Origin: Natranaerovirga hydrolytica
GTDB taxonomy: Bacteria; Bacillota; Clostridia; Lachnospirales; DSM-24629
Length of the DNA stretch: 64,000 nt
Direction of reading: 5' to 3'
NCBI RefSeq assembly: GCF_004339095.1
Contig: NZ_SMGQ01000014.1
Location: 62,001 to 126,000 of the forward strand
The position numbers were made by a program, and so were the translations under genes. The number at the start of each line of letters is the position of its first letter. The stretch's first letter is position 1. Below, in pieces: positions 1 through 9,364 of this stretch. The notes under the pieces were generated by a model. That model searched no databases. It was not told the origin of the DNA and saw only the letters and a program-made list of their open reading frames with translations.

Positions 1-1131
1 GTTCGATTGTATGCTTTTCTTTTGATCGATAAAGTAAGGAATCTTATAATTCCCAAAGGATTTTTTGATAAACAGTTCATATCGTTTTATATCCCCTGTT
101 ATAAGGGCTATTTCCTTATATTGATAACCTTTATCCCTAACCAGCTTGGTTATCATTCTTGCTATATATTCAACTTCTTTGTCTAAATCATCTGCCAAAT
201 AAACATGAATTCCCTTTGGACGTTCTTCATATTTTTCATAAGGGAATCGAAATATATTATTTTCTAAATGTGCCAAAGCTGGCTTATTCTTAAAACGTAT
301 GGGCGTTGTTGCTTCAATTAAATCTATTTTCGGTTTGATATTTAGATTTTTTCCAATATCATTTAATGTGTTATAGGTTTTCTTACTTTCATAGAAAAGC
401 TGATATTTATCCAAATTCTTTAAGTCTTCTCTCGGATCAATGGTTACTGTAACACTGGTTTCTTTACCGATTTGTATGAGTTCTTCTAAGACTTTATATT
501 GGATAGGCGTAAATCCTGAGAACCCATCTATCCAAATATGGCTGTTTTTTATAAAAATGGACTGACTAATACTTTGTTGTAAGATGTCTAGTATTTCTTC
601 ATTGGTAATGTAGTTTTCTTCTAAAAAGTTTTTAAATCCTTTAAAAACAATATTCAGGTCATATAATTTGCTTTGTAACAAAGGAGATGCATTGGTTTTT
701 TCAATCATCTCCTCAATAGATGTTTGTTCTAAGTTGTATTGATAAAATTCAGCAATAGCTGATTTTAATTCATTAACAACACCCATCTTGTCTATATTCT
801 TATTAAAAATTTTGAGTTGGTTTTTTTTCTCCTCTAATACTTTTCGAACCACCATACTTTTGCCTGTTTCTTCAAGTATTTTTTTAGTGGTACCGCCAAT
901 TTCTTCAAATACTCTAAAGGCAAGTCTTTGAAAGCTTAGAACTTCTATATTCATAATGCCTTTATTTGGGTGCTTGCTTACAATATCTTTTTGGGTCTGT
1001 AAAGTAAATTGTTCAGGTACCAATAATATGAAGTTGTCTTGATGAGACTCTTGGGATTTTTTTATCATTTCTTCATAGCATTTATGGGTTTTTCCAGAGC
1101 CAGATCTTCCTAAAACAAACTTAAGTCCCAT
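1..1131 (-). CDS. addB: ATP-dependent helicase/nuclease subunit AddB, N-terminal part (runs off the left edge)
   Basis: AddB is the second subunit of the AddAB helicase-nuclease that processes double-strand DNA ends for RecA-dependent repair. I translated this frame by hand; it is open to base 1, giving the first 377 residues of a protein that is normally about 1150 long. The N-terminus reads MGLKFVLGRSGSGKT, a Walker A nucleotide-binding loop at residues 8-15 as in AddB. Later stretches such as LVPEQFTLQTQK and IPYFIDQKKSI are typical of the family. The ATG at 1131 follows an AAGGGGGG ribosome site. The gene begins 11 bp after the stop of the deacetylase gene on the same strand, so the two may be co-transcribed. 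addA would be expected beyond the left edge. Confidence 0.9.
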   Translation of the reverse strand, partial: MGLKFVLGRSGSGKTHKCYEEMIKKSQESHQDNFILLVPEQFTLQTQKDIVSKHPNKGIMNIEVLSFQRLAFRVFEEIGGTTKKILEETGKSMVVRKVLEEKKNQLKIFNKNIDKMGVVNELKSAIAEFYQYNLEQTSIEEMIEKTNASPLLQSKLYDLNIVFKGFKNFLEENYITNEEILDILQQSISQSIFIKNSHIWIDGFSGFTPIQYKVLEELIQIGKETSVTVTIDPREDLKNLDKYQLFYESKKTYNTLNDIGKNLNIKPKIDLIEATTPIRFKNKPALAHLENNIFRFPYEKYEERPKGIHVYLADDLDKEVEYIARMITKLVRDKGYQYKEIALITGDIKRYELFIKKSFGNYKIPYFIDQKKSIQSN

Positions 1132-1142
1132 GGTATCCCCCC

Positions 1143-2258
1143 TTATTCTTCAATGGTATACGTATACACTTCTTTCTCTCCTATTGCTTCTTCATTTAAT
1201 AAATGTTCTTGGGATTCTAATATACTAATTCGCTCTTTATTCCCATCGGATATATACCTTTGATGTGGGTTATTTTCATAGTGTTCAAAAAACCACCACA
1301 AATCTTGTATATCGCCTTCTGAACCACGTACCCTTGGTACATTAAACGGTGAAAAGTCAATGTGATTAGATGGGAAAAACGGCCCACTTGGTCCTTCTCT
1401 AAAACCTATTGTATAAACATAGTCTTGTCCGTTATAATGTCCCTTTTCCACTAAATGCATAAGTTCTGAAGAAGGTCTTACACCAAAAGGATATGTAAGG
1501 GTATCTACTCTATAGTCCTTTCCTAATATATCTTTTATAAATACATCGGTTTTCCCGATATGTTCTTCTAATGCTTCCGCTCCTAATTGTGACAAATTGG
1601 CATGTTGGCTTGTATGGTTTGCTACTTCATATCCATTTTCATCTAGCCATTTTATGCTCTCTTCTACTGTGGCTTCGCCTGGAAAAGTTTGTAAATCACT
1701 ATTAATATACAGAGTAGCTGCTTTTCCAAAATCAGGATTCTCCTCTGCAAACTCTTCTATCAAAGCAATTGCTGTGTTAGGCGCTGGCACCCATTCACCA
1801 TTTTCTTCAACTAAAGAAAAAGTGCTCTCTAATCCATCATCAAATGTTAAGACAATAGGTGTATAACCTGCTTCCACATCAATACGATGGTCCACATAAT
1901 CACTCATGGTTATTAATCTATAGCCATTATCATACATATATTGTAAGTCTTTCATAAAATCATCTACTGTTCTATGGTATGGCGGATTATCCATTATGCC
2001 ATGATACATAACCACCATAATATGTCCCAATTCATTGGGTCTGACTTCTTGATAGTCAATCTCTACTATTTTTTCTTCATTATCTTCAGTTTCTTTCTCC
2101 TCACCATTATCCTCAAGATCTTGTAACTCTTCATCTTCATTTATATCTCTTGTAATAGGATCGTCTCTATTATCGTCTGGTATATTATCTTGGTTTTCTA
2201 CATTATCTGTACAGCCTACAAAAGTTAAAATCATTATTAAAATTATTATTTTTTTCAT
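1143..2258 (-). CDS. Polysaccharide deacetylase family lipoprotein
   Basis: Predicted secreted, lipid-anchored NodB-fold carbohydrate deacetylase. A signal peptide ends in the lipobox LTFVGC, with Cys16 as the lipidated residue, followed by an acidic Asp/Glu/Asn-rich linker (about residues 17-70). The catalytic domain carries VVMYHG near residue 83, the TFDDG motif at 138-142 and an H-x3-H metal pair in NHTSQH (His215, His219). Length (371) is typical for extracellular clostridial members. Substrate is unknown: peptidoglycan or an exopolysaccharide are both possible. The start follows an AAAGGA ribosome site. It lies directly upstream of addB, which does not suggest a shared function. Confidence 0.85.
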   Translation of the reverse strand: MKKIIILIMILTFVGCTDNVENQDNIPDDNRDDPITRDINEDEELQDLEDNGEEKETEDNEEKIVEIDYQEVRPNELGHIMVVMYHGIMDNPPYHRTVDDFMKDLQYMYDNGYRLITMSDYVDHRIDVEAGYTPIVLTFDDGLESTFSLVEENGEWVPAPNTAIALIEEFAEENPDFGKAATLYINSDLQTFPGEATVEESIKWLDENGYEVANHTSQHANLSQLGAEALEEHIGKTDVFIKDILGKDYRVDTLTYPFGVRPSSELMHLVEKGHYNGQDYVYTIGFREGPSGPFFPSNHIDFSPFNVPRVRGSEGDIQDLWWFFEHYENNPHQRYISDGNKERISILESQEHLLNEEAIGEKEVYTYTIEE

Positions 2259-2403
2259 TATACTATCCTTTCTTGAATATATTATTATAAAGTGTATTGA
2301 TTATTTTTATTTTAAATATCTCATTATATTTTACTGATTCTTTCATATTTTGGTAATATGAGCAATAAAATATATTAATCGCTGTTTTATAGGGGGCAAT
2401 GTT

Positions 2404-2838
2404 ATGAGTACTAAAATTATTGTTGTTCAATTAAAAGAAATTATCTATACAGCAATATTTATTGGTCTGGGTATCTTTTTAATTCTATTACTTATTTTTA
2501 TGTTTACACCCAATGATACTGCTGATGTAGAACCATCCAATAATTACATACCTGGTGTTTATACATCTTCTTTAATAATGGATAACCAAGCCGTCAATGT
2601 TGAAGTTCGAGTTGATGAACAAGACATTCGATCCATTCAAATTGTAGATTTAGATCCTGCTGTAGAAACGTTATATCCTTTATTAAGACCATCTTTAGAA
2701 AATATTTCTGACCAATTAGTGGCTAATACAGAAATAGATGATATTCATTATGATTTAGAAAATCAACATATCTCTTCTGTACTAGTTGATGTTGTAAAAA
2801 ATGCATTAAATAAAGCAGACCCTGAACTACATAACTAA
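2404..2838 (+). CDS. Membrane-anchored conserved hypothetical protein, FMN-bind-like domain
   Basis: A 144-residue protein with one N-terminal transmembrane helix (about residues 12-36) and an extracytoplasmic domain beginning with a YIPGVYTSSLIM segment. The PGVY start followed by alternating beta strands and a C-terminal helical stretch resembles small FMN-binding-like domains found in clostridia, but I see no proven flavin-binding residues, so the function is open. It has a GGGGG-type ribosome site before the ATG. The gene is divergent from the deacetylase and its stop codon overlaps that of the convergent gene at 2835. Confidence 0.6.
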   Translation: MSTKIIVVQLKEIIYTAIFIGLGIFLILLLIFMFTPNDTADVEPSNNYIPGVYTSSLIMDNQAVNVEVRVDEQDIRSIQIVDLDPAVETLYPLLRPSLENISDQLVANTEIDDIHYDLENQHISSVLVDVVKNALNKADPELHN

Positions 2839-3110
2839 AAAATGTCAAATCCTTCCCAATATTGATCTAACTCATCATTTTCTATAGCTGCAAAATAATA
2901 ATCTGCTACTTTAAATATATCCGCTTCATCTTCTATTTCAACATAAATAGAATTATTACTTTTAATAATTCTATTTTTTTTATCTTTATAATTTTTAATG
3001 ACTTGTCTTGCTTTTTCTTCCCATTTTTTTATTAATTCTTCTGTTATTTCTTCGTAACCTGCCATTTCACATTTTACTTCTTCTAAGTATTCTTCAAATT
3101 CTAATTTCAT
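2835..3110 (-). CDS. Small acidic/basic hypothetical protein
   Basis: A 91-residue charged, probably cytoplasmic protein that I do not recognise. The open frame extends to a TTG at 3134, but a GGGAG ribosome site lies 8 bases before the ATG at 3110, so that start is preferred. The N-terminal half is helical and Lys/Glu-rich; the C-terminal half (YVEIEDEADIFKVADYYFAA) looks like a small alpha/beta domain. It converges on the membrane protein gene at 2404, with the two stop codons overlapping by a few bases. Confidence 0.55.
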   Translation of the reverse strand: MKLEFEEYLEEVKCEMAGYEEITEELIKKWEEKARQVIKNYKDKKNRIIKSNNSIYVEIEDEADIFKVADYYFAAIENDELDQYWEGFDIF

Positions 3111-3216
3111 ATTTTTCTTCTCCCTTTTTTCCAATTGTCTATTATGAAATCCAATCTATTTCCCCTATTATTATACAATAAGTTGCATTGATATCAAAGC
3201 TTTTACATGTGTTTCC

Positions 3217-3903
3217 TTACATTTGTTTAAAAGTTTTTATAACATCAATGACTTGGTTAATCTTTTCTACCTCATAAGAAGGCGCATATTGTTTAGATGT
3301 TTCTAGAAATTTTATTACCGCCTTTTTCTGTTCTTCTTGTTTTGATGTAGGCGTGTCTCCTCTTCCTAAACGATCACATAGAGAAAACAGTCCAATTTCA
3401 CTGGCCTCAACTTCTTGTAGCATTGCTTTGATTTGGGCAAAAGGCAAGTTTTTAGCTACGAAAAGAGGTTGCATATGCCACCTTACCAGTTTTTTGACTT
3501 TATTGATAAAATAGGTATCCTCTGTTAATTGACTTAAAAATGCTTCTGCTTGTTCTTCACCTTCTTTATCATGGTTGTATGCCGTAATCTTACCTTTTCT
3601 TACTTTAGTTGTTGTTAACTTACCGATATCGTGTAATAAAGCGCCCCACATCATAACCCTTTTATCCTGACTGTATGGTTTTAATATTGCTGCATTATCA
3701 ATGACCAACATGGTATGGTTCCATACGTTGCCTTCTGGATGATGAATTGTATTTTGTTCAATTTGCTTTAATTTTAAAACCTGTATTAAAGGTTCTTCTA
3801 TTGGATATGCATTGGTTTTTACTAATTCGTTAAAGTAATGAGAGGGTTTCTCATCATTTAATAAATGCTTGTCAAATTCTATAAAATATCTGTGTTTATC
3901 CAT
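3217..3903 (-). CDS. HD-domain phosphohydrolase related to the CCA-adding enzyme HD domain
   Basis: A 228-residue HD superfamily protein. Metal-binding positions are visible: WNHTM near residue 63 and the paired His-Asp in LLHDIGK at 91-92. The N-terminal stretch (DEKPSHYFNEL, then HHPEGNVWNHT) is the arrangement seen around the HD domain of bacterial CCA tRNA nucleotidyltransferases, but the nucleotidyltransferase half is absent. It is therefore probably a stand-alone phosphohydrolase of unknown substrate (nucleotide, cyclic nucleotide or RNA 2',3'-phosphate). The ATG follows an AGAGGTG ribosome site. Confidence 0.75.
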   Translation of the reverse strand: MDKHRYFIEFDKHLLNDEKPSHYFNELVKTNAYPIEEPLIQVLKLKQIEQNTIHHPEGNVWNHTMLVIDNAAILKPYSQDKRVMMWGALLHDIGKLTTTKVRKGKITAYNHDKEGEEQAEAFLSQLTEDTYFINKVKKLVRWHMQPLFVAKNLPFAQIKAMLQEVEASEIGLFSLCDRLGRGDTPTSKQEEQKKAVIKFLETSKQYAPSYEVEKINQVIDVIKTFKQM

Positions 3904-4077
3904 CTATTCACCTCTTATTTTAATTTTTAAAAAGATATCTATTAGTTAATCTATATTGTTTTGGTTTATATCTAAGCAATTCTATGGTATAATTCTTAAG
4001 AGATAGTGCTAGATATGTAGATTTTTATTGAAATCCGCTTTTTTTTTGCTTATTTTACCAAGGAGGCTATTACTAAA

Positions 4078-5253
4078 ATGAGACGACCTAAATCAATATT
4101 ATTACCTATATCTTTTTATTATGCCATTCGATTTATGAGCTTTAGTGCTTTTGGTGCTTTTATAGGTATATATTATTCTGAAGCTTTACATTTAAGTGAA
4201 GCACAAATTGGTACCTTAGAGTCTATTGGTGGACTTGTTATATTGTTAGCCCAGCCATTATGGGGAATTATAGGCGATCGTGCTAAATACAAAAATAATG
4301 TACTCTACCTTTGTTTAATAGCTGCTACCCTTTCAATATGGTTTTTACCTTTATCAGGGAGCTCTTTAATATTACTTGCTTTTTCATTGGCATTTTTTAA
4401 TTTTTTCCAATGTGCTATTAATCCCATTAGTGATACTGTCACTTTAGAATTGTCTTCAACTAAAAACTTTAGTTTTTCAAAAATACGAACCATTGGCTCT
4501 TTAGGTTATGCTTTGATGGCTAGTGTTGCCGGTATGATATTTGAAAGAAACATTTTACATATGTTCCCCGTTTTTTCAATTTTAATGTTTATTTCTTTTT
4601 TATTAGCATTGTTATACCCAAAAGTAGAAGGACATCAAAGTAAAGGCAAGAAAAAAGTCAATTTATTAATTTTATTTAAGGATAAAAGATTAATCATTAT
4701 TTTTGTTTATGCTTTAATTATATCTGTAACTTATGGATTCTTTAATTCTTTTCATTCATTGTATAGTAAGAATTTAGGTGTAAGCACTTCCATTATTGGT
4801 ATTGGTGTTTCTATTGGGTCCTTTAGTCAATTTCCTTTTATGTTGTTCTTTGACAAAATTTATAAGCGTATTGGTATAATGAATATTTTGATGTGTTCTG
4901 GACTGATTTATGCATTAAGATGGTTTTTATATGCTTTTGCTTTAACTGAAACAACTTTACCCTTCATATGGATACTCCATGGATCAACCTTTATTGTCTT
5001 TTACTTGTGTATGGCACAGTTTGTAAACGACAATGTTGTTTTGGAATTAAAAGCCAGTGGTCAGATGATGAACGCCATTATTTTAGCTGGACTTAGTAGG
5101 ATTTTAGGTTCCTTTTTTGGTGGTTTATTGGCTTCTTATGTAGGCATTTCTAATGTCTTTTTCATTAGTTCTATTATATGTCTAGTAGCTGTAAGTGCAT
5201 TGTTCTTCATTCTAAAATATACCACCCTATTTGATTCTTTAAAAACAACTTAA
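4078..5253 (+). CDS. MFS transporter, LacY-like/nucleoside-proton symporter type
   Basis: A 391-residue integral membrane protein with about 12 hydrophobic helices and the MFS loop 2-3 signature (WGIIGDRAKYKN, about residues 62-73). The N-terminal FYYAIRFMSFSAFGAFIGIYY segment resembles the MFS_1-like/PPP group, which contains LacY- and nucleoside-type symporters. The substrate cannot be told from sequence or neighbours. A strong AAGGAGG ribosome site precedes the ATG. The stop codon lies inside the palindrome at 5249-5278. Confidence 0.8.
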   Translation: MRRPKSILLPISFYYAIRFMSFSAFGAFIGIYYSEALHLSEAQIGTLESIGGLVILLAQPLWGIIGDRAKYKNNVLYLCLIAATLSIWFLPLSGSSLILLAFSLAFFNFFQCAINPISDTVTLELSSTKNFSFSKIRTIGSLGYALMASVAGMIFERNILHMFPVFSILMFISFLLALLYPKVEGHQSKGKKKVNLLILFKDKRLIIIFVYALIISVTYGFFNSFHSLYSKNLGVSTSIIGIGVSIGSFSQFPFMLFFDKIYKRIGIMNILMCSGLIYALRWFLYAFALTETTLPFIWILHGSTFIVFYLCMAQFVNDNVVLELKASGQMMNAIILAGLSRILGSFFGGLLASYVGISNVFFISSIICLVAVSALFFILKYTTLFDSLKTT

Positions 5254-5278
5254 AGGTGTGCCTAGGCACACCTTTAAG
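5249..5278. terminator. 30-base perfect palindrome between convergent genes, likely bidirectional terminator
   Basis: The arms CTTAAAGGTGTGCCT and AGGCACACCTTTAAG pair perfectly. The element includes the stop codon of the permease gene and abuts the stop codon of the convergent membrane protein gene. On the minus strand it is followed by GTTGTTTTTAAAG, giving a U-rich tail in that direction; the plus-strand tail is weaker. Confidence 0.65.
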
Positions 5279-5668
5279 TTAGTCTAATGCGTCAATATTG
5301 TTATTCACAAAAGTAGATACAATTGGAACAAATGCTACTTTATCTTTTAAGGCATTGTAAATAAAGTATATTAGTATTGCTAATAACAGTAAGCTGTGTA
5401 GTTCATTAACCCAATACATAAAGCCATTAAAATTCAGATTTCCCATCCTGCTTATGTAAAAGTACATTCTTTCATAAATCACTTTAATTAAATACAATGC
5501 AGCGTATGTAACCACGCCTTGAATGGCATTTCTTTTCACAACATTATCAAGACCTAAAATCAATACACCAAACATTAATAAAGCAGCAAACCAAAGACTG
5601 TAGTATGCAAAAAAAACACAAATCGTACTGAGTAACCCTGTGCTAATACCTAATTTTGTTAATTTCAT
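5279..5668 (-). CDS. Small hypothetical membrane protein
   Basis: A 129-residue protein with about four hydrophobic helices (near residues 8-28, 30-45, 52-68 and 90-108) and a short soluble C-terminus. No family recognised. The frame extends five codons upstream to 5683, but GGGAGG lies 7 bases before the ATG at 5668, which decides the start. The 3' end abuts the palindrome shared with the convergent permease gene. Confidence 0.6.
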   Translation of the reverse strand: MKLTKLGISTGLLSTICVFFAYYSLWFAALLMFGVLILGLDNVVKRNAIQGVVTYAALYLIKVIYERMYFYISRMGNLNFNGFMYWVNELHSLLLLAILIYFIYNALKDKVAFVPIVSTFVNNNIDALD

Positions 5669-5867
5669 CTCATAACCTCCCATATAATATCTTTCTTTTT
5701 CTTTCTTTTATATTATAACATTGATTTTTTATTTTTCATCATATAAATGATAATTGTTTATTGAACTTTTTTTTCATACGTAGTATCATTGAACCATAAA
5801 CGCAATGTAAGCATTTAGCTTTTATTTTCACAAAATAATTATATGATTTAAAGAAAGGAATTATAGC

Positions 5868-6635
5868 ATGCCTATATTAACATTCATTTTTATAATTTTA
5901 ACATTATTCATCACGATTTTTGTACCCATAATTGCTCTTATTGTATTAAAAATAAAAACCAAATTTACATTTAAAATTGTACTCATTGGTTTTATTGCTT
6001 TTTCTATTTCCCAATTGTATATACGATTACCCCTTTTAAATTTTATTGATTCACTTATATGGATTAACGATTCAAATCTTATACATATGATTTTATTAGC
6101 ACTTTTTATTGGTCTTTCTGGAGGAATCATTATTGAAGGGACCCGTTACATTCTTTTTAAATACATCATAAAAAATGATTGTAATTATACCAATGGTATT
6201 GCTTATAGTCTAACCTACGAAGGTGTTCAATCCATTATAATACTTGGGTATTCTTATATTATTTATTTGTTTACTGCTATACAAATTACACAAGGTCATT
6301 TTACAAGAATTTTATCTGAACAAGGTGTACCCATTGAAGAAATTGAAAATGCAAAGCATTATTTTATTGATAATCCCTTTTTATTTTTAAGTGATGGTGT
6401 AAATCAATTAATTGTTTTTGCTATAAGTGTTTTATTATCTGTCTTAACCATTTATAGTATTAAATCTTCTCAATTCAAGTATTTTGCTTATGTGGTTATT
6501 TTTAACACTTTATTTATTACCATTAGATATCTTTTAAGTGGCATCTACGTAGAAATCTTTTCTATAGCAGCTACTGTTGGTTTGTTCTTATTTGTTAGAT
6601 GGTTTGTCAAATCAAAAGAAATAGATCTTAAATGA
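5868..6635 (+). CDS. YhfC-like integral membrane protein (CPBP-like fold)
   Basis: A 255-residue, very hydrophobic protein with about seven helices. The segment IIIEGTRYILFKYIIKN, followed by GIAYSLTYEGVQSII, aligns by eye with the EExxRY and GHGG-E segments of the YhfC family, a membrane family related to CPBP intramembrane proteases. Several positions I would expect to be His or Glu are changed here (TYEGVQ in place of the HGG-E motif), so protease activity is doubtful. The ATG follows AAAGGAATT. Function unknown. Confidence 0.55.
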   Translation: MPILTFIFIILTLFITIFVPIIALIVLKIKTKFTFKIVLIGFIAFSISQLYIRLPLLNFIDSLIWINDSNLIHMILLALFIGLSGGIIIEGTRYILFKYIIKNDCNYTNGIAYSLTYEGVQSIIILGYSYIIYLFTAIQITQGHFTRILSEQGVPIEEIENAKHYFIDNPFLFLSDGVNQLIVFAISVLLSVLTIYSIKSSQFKYFAYVVIFNTLFITIRYLLSGIYVEIFSIAATVGLFLFVRWFVKSKEIDLK

Positions 6636-6664
6636 TCACCAACATTTTAATAGAAACAATTGGA

Positions 6665-6698
6665 AAAACCGATTATACAGTACTGTACAATCGGTTTT
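6665..6698. terminator. Bidirectional terminator hairpin
   Basis: AAAACCGATT pairs with AATCGGTTTT around the self-complementary core TACAGTACTGTA, with one A-C mismatch. It lies between the convergent YhfC-like gene and the chemoreceptor gene and has T runs on both strands. Confidence 0.75.
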
Positions 6699-6723
6699 AC
6701 TATAAGAATGTTTACCACACTTT

Positions 6724-9237
6724 TTAGGTTGTTTTTTTAATTTTACGTATGATTTTATCCAACCCTTTAATCAGCAATTGAGCTCCTTTTTCTTCATCTA
6801 TACTACCTTCTATTATTTTATCATTAATTTTTGTAAAATAATTCACCACTCTAATATGACTGGATAATTGATTCTCTGGTTGTCCACCTTTTTCAACTGC
6901 TTCTTCTAGAGCATTTAATATATTAGGGTTTACCATTTTTTCATCTTTTTGAACTTTTTTGCCTATAATAGTTGGGGATGGTCCTCTATTGGTGCCCCAA
7001 GCTTTAATACCTTCTGGTTCATTATAAATCCAATTAATAAACTTAACTGCTTCTTTGATGTTATCTGAATGGTTATTAATTCCAATCATTAATTGAGGTT
7101 TCATTAAGAGACCAGTAGATTTTGCATTGGTATCTATTGGTGGCATTGCAATGGAAACTTCTTTGTCTTTGAATATGTCTTTTAACGTTTTTTCATAGTC
7201 AGACACCCATCTACATACCATAGCTACGTCTTCTCCAAAATTATCATTTTCATCAATATCGTTATAATTGCCTTCATTTTTTCGTAATTGTCTTAAATCT
7301 GTTAATAAAATATTGTTATGGATTAATGTTTTGAAATAATGATACATCTCTAATATATCTTCATAGTCAAACCCTAAGGTATAATCTTCATTAACAAATG
7401 GTTTGCCTGTTTTTTGTTTTAAATACATTTTCATTAATAACGATACGAATTCTTTTGTTGAAGCCACGAGAAGGTACTTGTTTTTGTTTTTATTTTGAAT
7501 GGCCTTGCCAATGGTTAACAAATCATTCCATGTCCATTGATTGGGGATGTCTATATTGTATTCTTGAAAAAAATTCTTATTCATATGAAATGATAAAGCA
7601 TTTAATCCTGTTGGCAATCCCATTAATACACCATCTACTGTACACATCTTAAGTGCATTTTGATCAAAGCCATCTAAATCAATATTTGAATCTTTATATA
7701 AATCAACAAAGTAATTCCCCATACTTTTTAATTCTTTTAGCCACGGTTGATTTATTTGTATGATGTCTGCACATTGACCTTCTTCTAATCCTTTAATGAG
7801 TCTTGGGTAGAAAATCTTACTGTCTTTTTCTACATTTTCTATGTTAAATTGCAAGTAAGGATTTTTTTCTATATAAGTATTGATTGCCTTTTGAGTTATA
7901 TCTACTCTATCTTTTTTACCAAAAAAACTCATACTTAAATAGATGGTAATGGATTTCTTGAGATTGGTGGCTGTTTTATTTAGATTAGTGGACAAATCTA
8001 ATATTTCATCATTGTATTCTGTTTGTTCTTGGCTAATTGCCAACACTTCCTGTGTGCTTGCTGTTATTTCTTCGCTAAAAGCAGCAATATTATTTATTTT
8101 TTCATTGACACTTGCACTGTTTGTAGTAATTTCTTTTGTAAAATTAGCCACATCTTCTATTTTTGAAATATTGTTATTTAAAATCTCAAAAATATCTTCA
8201 AATGTTTTAGTAGCGTTATTTGAGAATTCTTTTCCCTCTTCAGCCTGCAAAACGCCTTTTTGTATGGCATCAACTATTCCATTATTTCTATGGTTCATTT
8301 CTTCCAATAAATTTTCAATCATTTGTGTGGCATCCATGGATTGTTGTGCCAGCTTTCGAGTTTCTTCTGCTACAACGCTAAACCCTCTTCCATGTTCTCC
8401 TGCTCTTGCTGCTTCTATGGCAGCATTTAAAGCTAACAAATTGGTTTGTTCGCCAATATCTCGAATAACTGTGGTAACACCTTTTATTTCTTCTGAAGTT
8501 TTGTTTAATTGTTCAATCACGTTGGAAATATTTTTAGTTGAATCGTATATTTGAGTAATTTGATCATTTACTTTATGAGAAATATCTTGTCCTTTTTGAG
8601 CGGCACCAGATACTTTATGAGAATCTTGAGCAATGTCGTTGGTTTCTTCTGTCACTTGATGAATGAGAGTGGATAAAGTATTGATATTTTCAGCAGCTTC
8701 TGTTAAATATTGTGCTTGTTCTGTTGTTCCGTTAGATAATTCTTTCATTGAATAAACAACTTTTTTAAAAGATTGGCTATTTTTTCCGGAGTTCTCTTTT
8801 AGATGTTCGCTGGCATCGTATAATGAATCTGCTTGTTCATTGATATTGCTGATAATATTTTTCAACCCTTCAATTGAATGATTGACTTCCTTAGCAATTT
8901 GTTTTGCTTCTTTGCTAAAATCTTGTCCTGAAAACCTTTTTGAAAGATCTCCTTTTGCCATTGCATTGGTTGTTTTCTCTAAATGCCGTAAGGACTTATA
9001 AAAACCATTGTTAAGAATGATTTTAATCATTATGTTGTAAAACAACAATCCTAACCATAAACCGACTATTAATGGCATCAACTCCGAAGTCTTGTCCTCT
9101 ACCATTATCATCAAACTGATTGTTAGAATAAACCCTACTGTTATAGAAAACAAGACAATTTGCCCATACACCGACATTTTAAATAACCAAGCAAAAGCGT
9201 TTCCCAGCCTTTTTTTAAGCTTTGATATTTTTTTCAT
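6724..9237 (-). CDS. Chemoreceptor (methyl-accepting) fused to a C-terminal ABC-type solute-binding domain
   Basis: An 837-residue protein of unusual build. Two membrane helices (about residues 25-46 and 53-75) are joined by only about six residues, so there is essentially no outside sensor domain. A HAMP-like linker ([12 protein letters not shown], near 93-104) leads into a full MCP signalling domain whose hairpin tip [18 protein letters not shown] is at about 263-280. From about residue 430 to the end the sequence is a solute-binding protein fold of the sugar-ABC type (SBP_bac_1-like): [43 protein letters not shown], and [15 protein letters not shown] near the C-terminus. It has no signal peptide of its own and should lie in the cytoplasm. 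The frame extends to 9288, but GGGAG lies 8 bases before the ATG at 9237. No sugar ABC transporter genes are nearby. Confidence 0.85.
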   Translation of the reverse strand: MKKISKLKKRLGNAFAWLFKMSVYGQIVLFSITVGFILTISLMIMVEDKTSELMPLIVGLWLGLLFYNIMIKIILNNGFYKSLRHLEKTTNAMAKGDLSKRFSGQDFSKEAKQIAKEVNHSIEGLKNIISNINEQADSLYDASEHLKENSGKNSQSFKKVVYSMKELSNGTTEQAQYLTEAAENINTLSTLIHQVTEETNDIAQDSHKVSGAAQKGQDISHKVNDQITQIYDSTKNISNVIEQLNKTSEEIKGVTTVIRDIGEQTNLLALNAAIEAARAGEHGRGFSVVAEETRKLAQQSMDATQMIENLLEEMNHRNNGIVDAIQKGVLQAEEGKEFSNNATKTFEDIFEILNNNISKIEDVANFTKEITTNSASVNEKINNIAAFSEEITASTQEVLAISQEQTEYNDEILDLSTNLNKTATNLKKSITIYLSMSFFGKKDRVDITQKAINTYIEKNPYLQFNIENVEKDSKIFYPRLIKGLEEGQCADIIQINQPWLKELKSMGNYFVDLYKDSNIDLDGFDQNALKMCTVDGVLMGLPTGLNALSFHMNKNFFQEYNIDIPNQWTWNDLLTIGKAIQNKNKNKYLLVASTKEFVSLLMKMYLKQKTGKPFVNEDYTLGFDYEDILEMYHYFKTLIHNNILLTDLRQLRKNEGNYNDIDENDNFGEDVAMVCRWVSDYEKTLKDIFKDKEVSIAMPPIDTNAKSTGLLMKPQLMIGINNHSDNIKEAVKFINWIYNEPEGIKAWGTNRGPSPTIIGKKVQKDEKMVNPNILNALEEAVEKGGQPENQLSSHIRVVNYFTKINDKIIEGSIDEEKGAQLLIKGLDKIIRKIKKTT

Positions 9238-9364
9238 GTCAACCTCTCCCTTTGTATATTCTAGTTTACAACTTTGGTTATGTAGCAACTATTATATAAG
9301 TGTTCTATGTCAATACTATATCATTTTTCTACTAACTTTTGAAGTATAATTTATTTGATATATT

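Noticed and set aside
7943-8554. A 203-codon open frame on the plus strand
   Set aside because: It runs antisense to the MCP signalling domain, whose protein sequence is strongly conserved; the frame is a by-product of that coding sequence.
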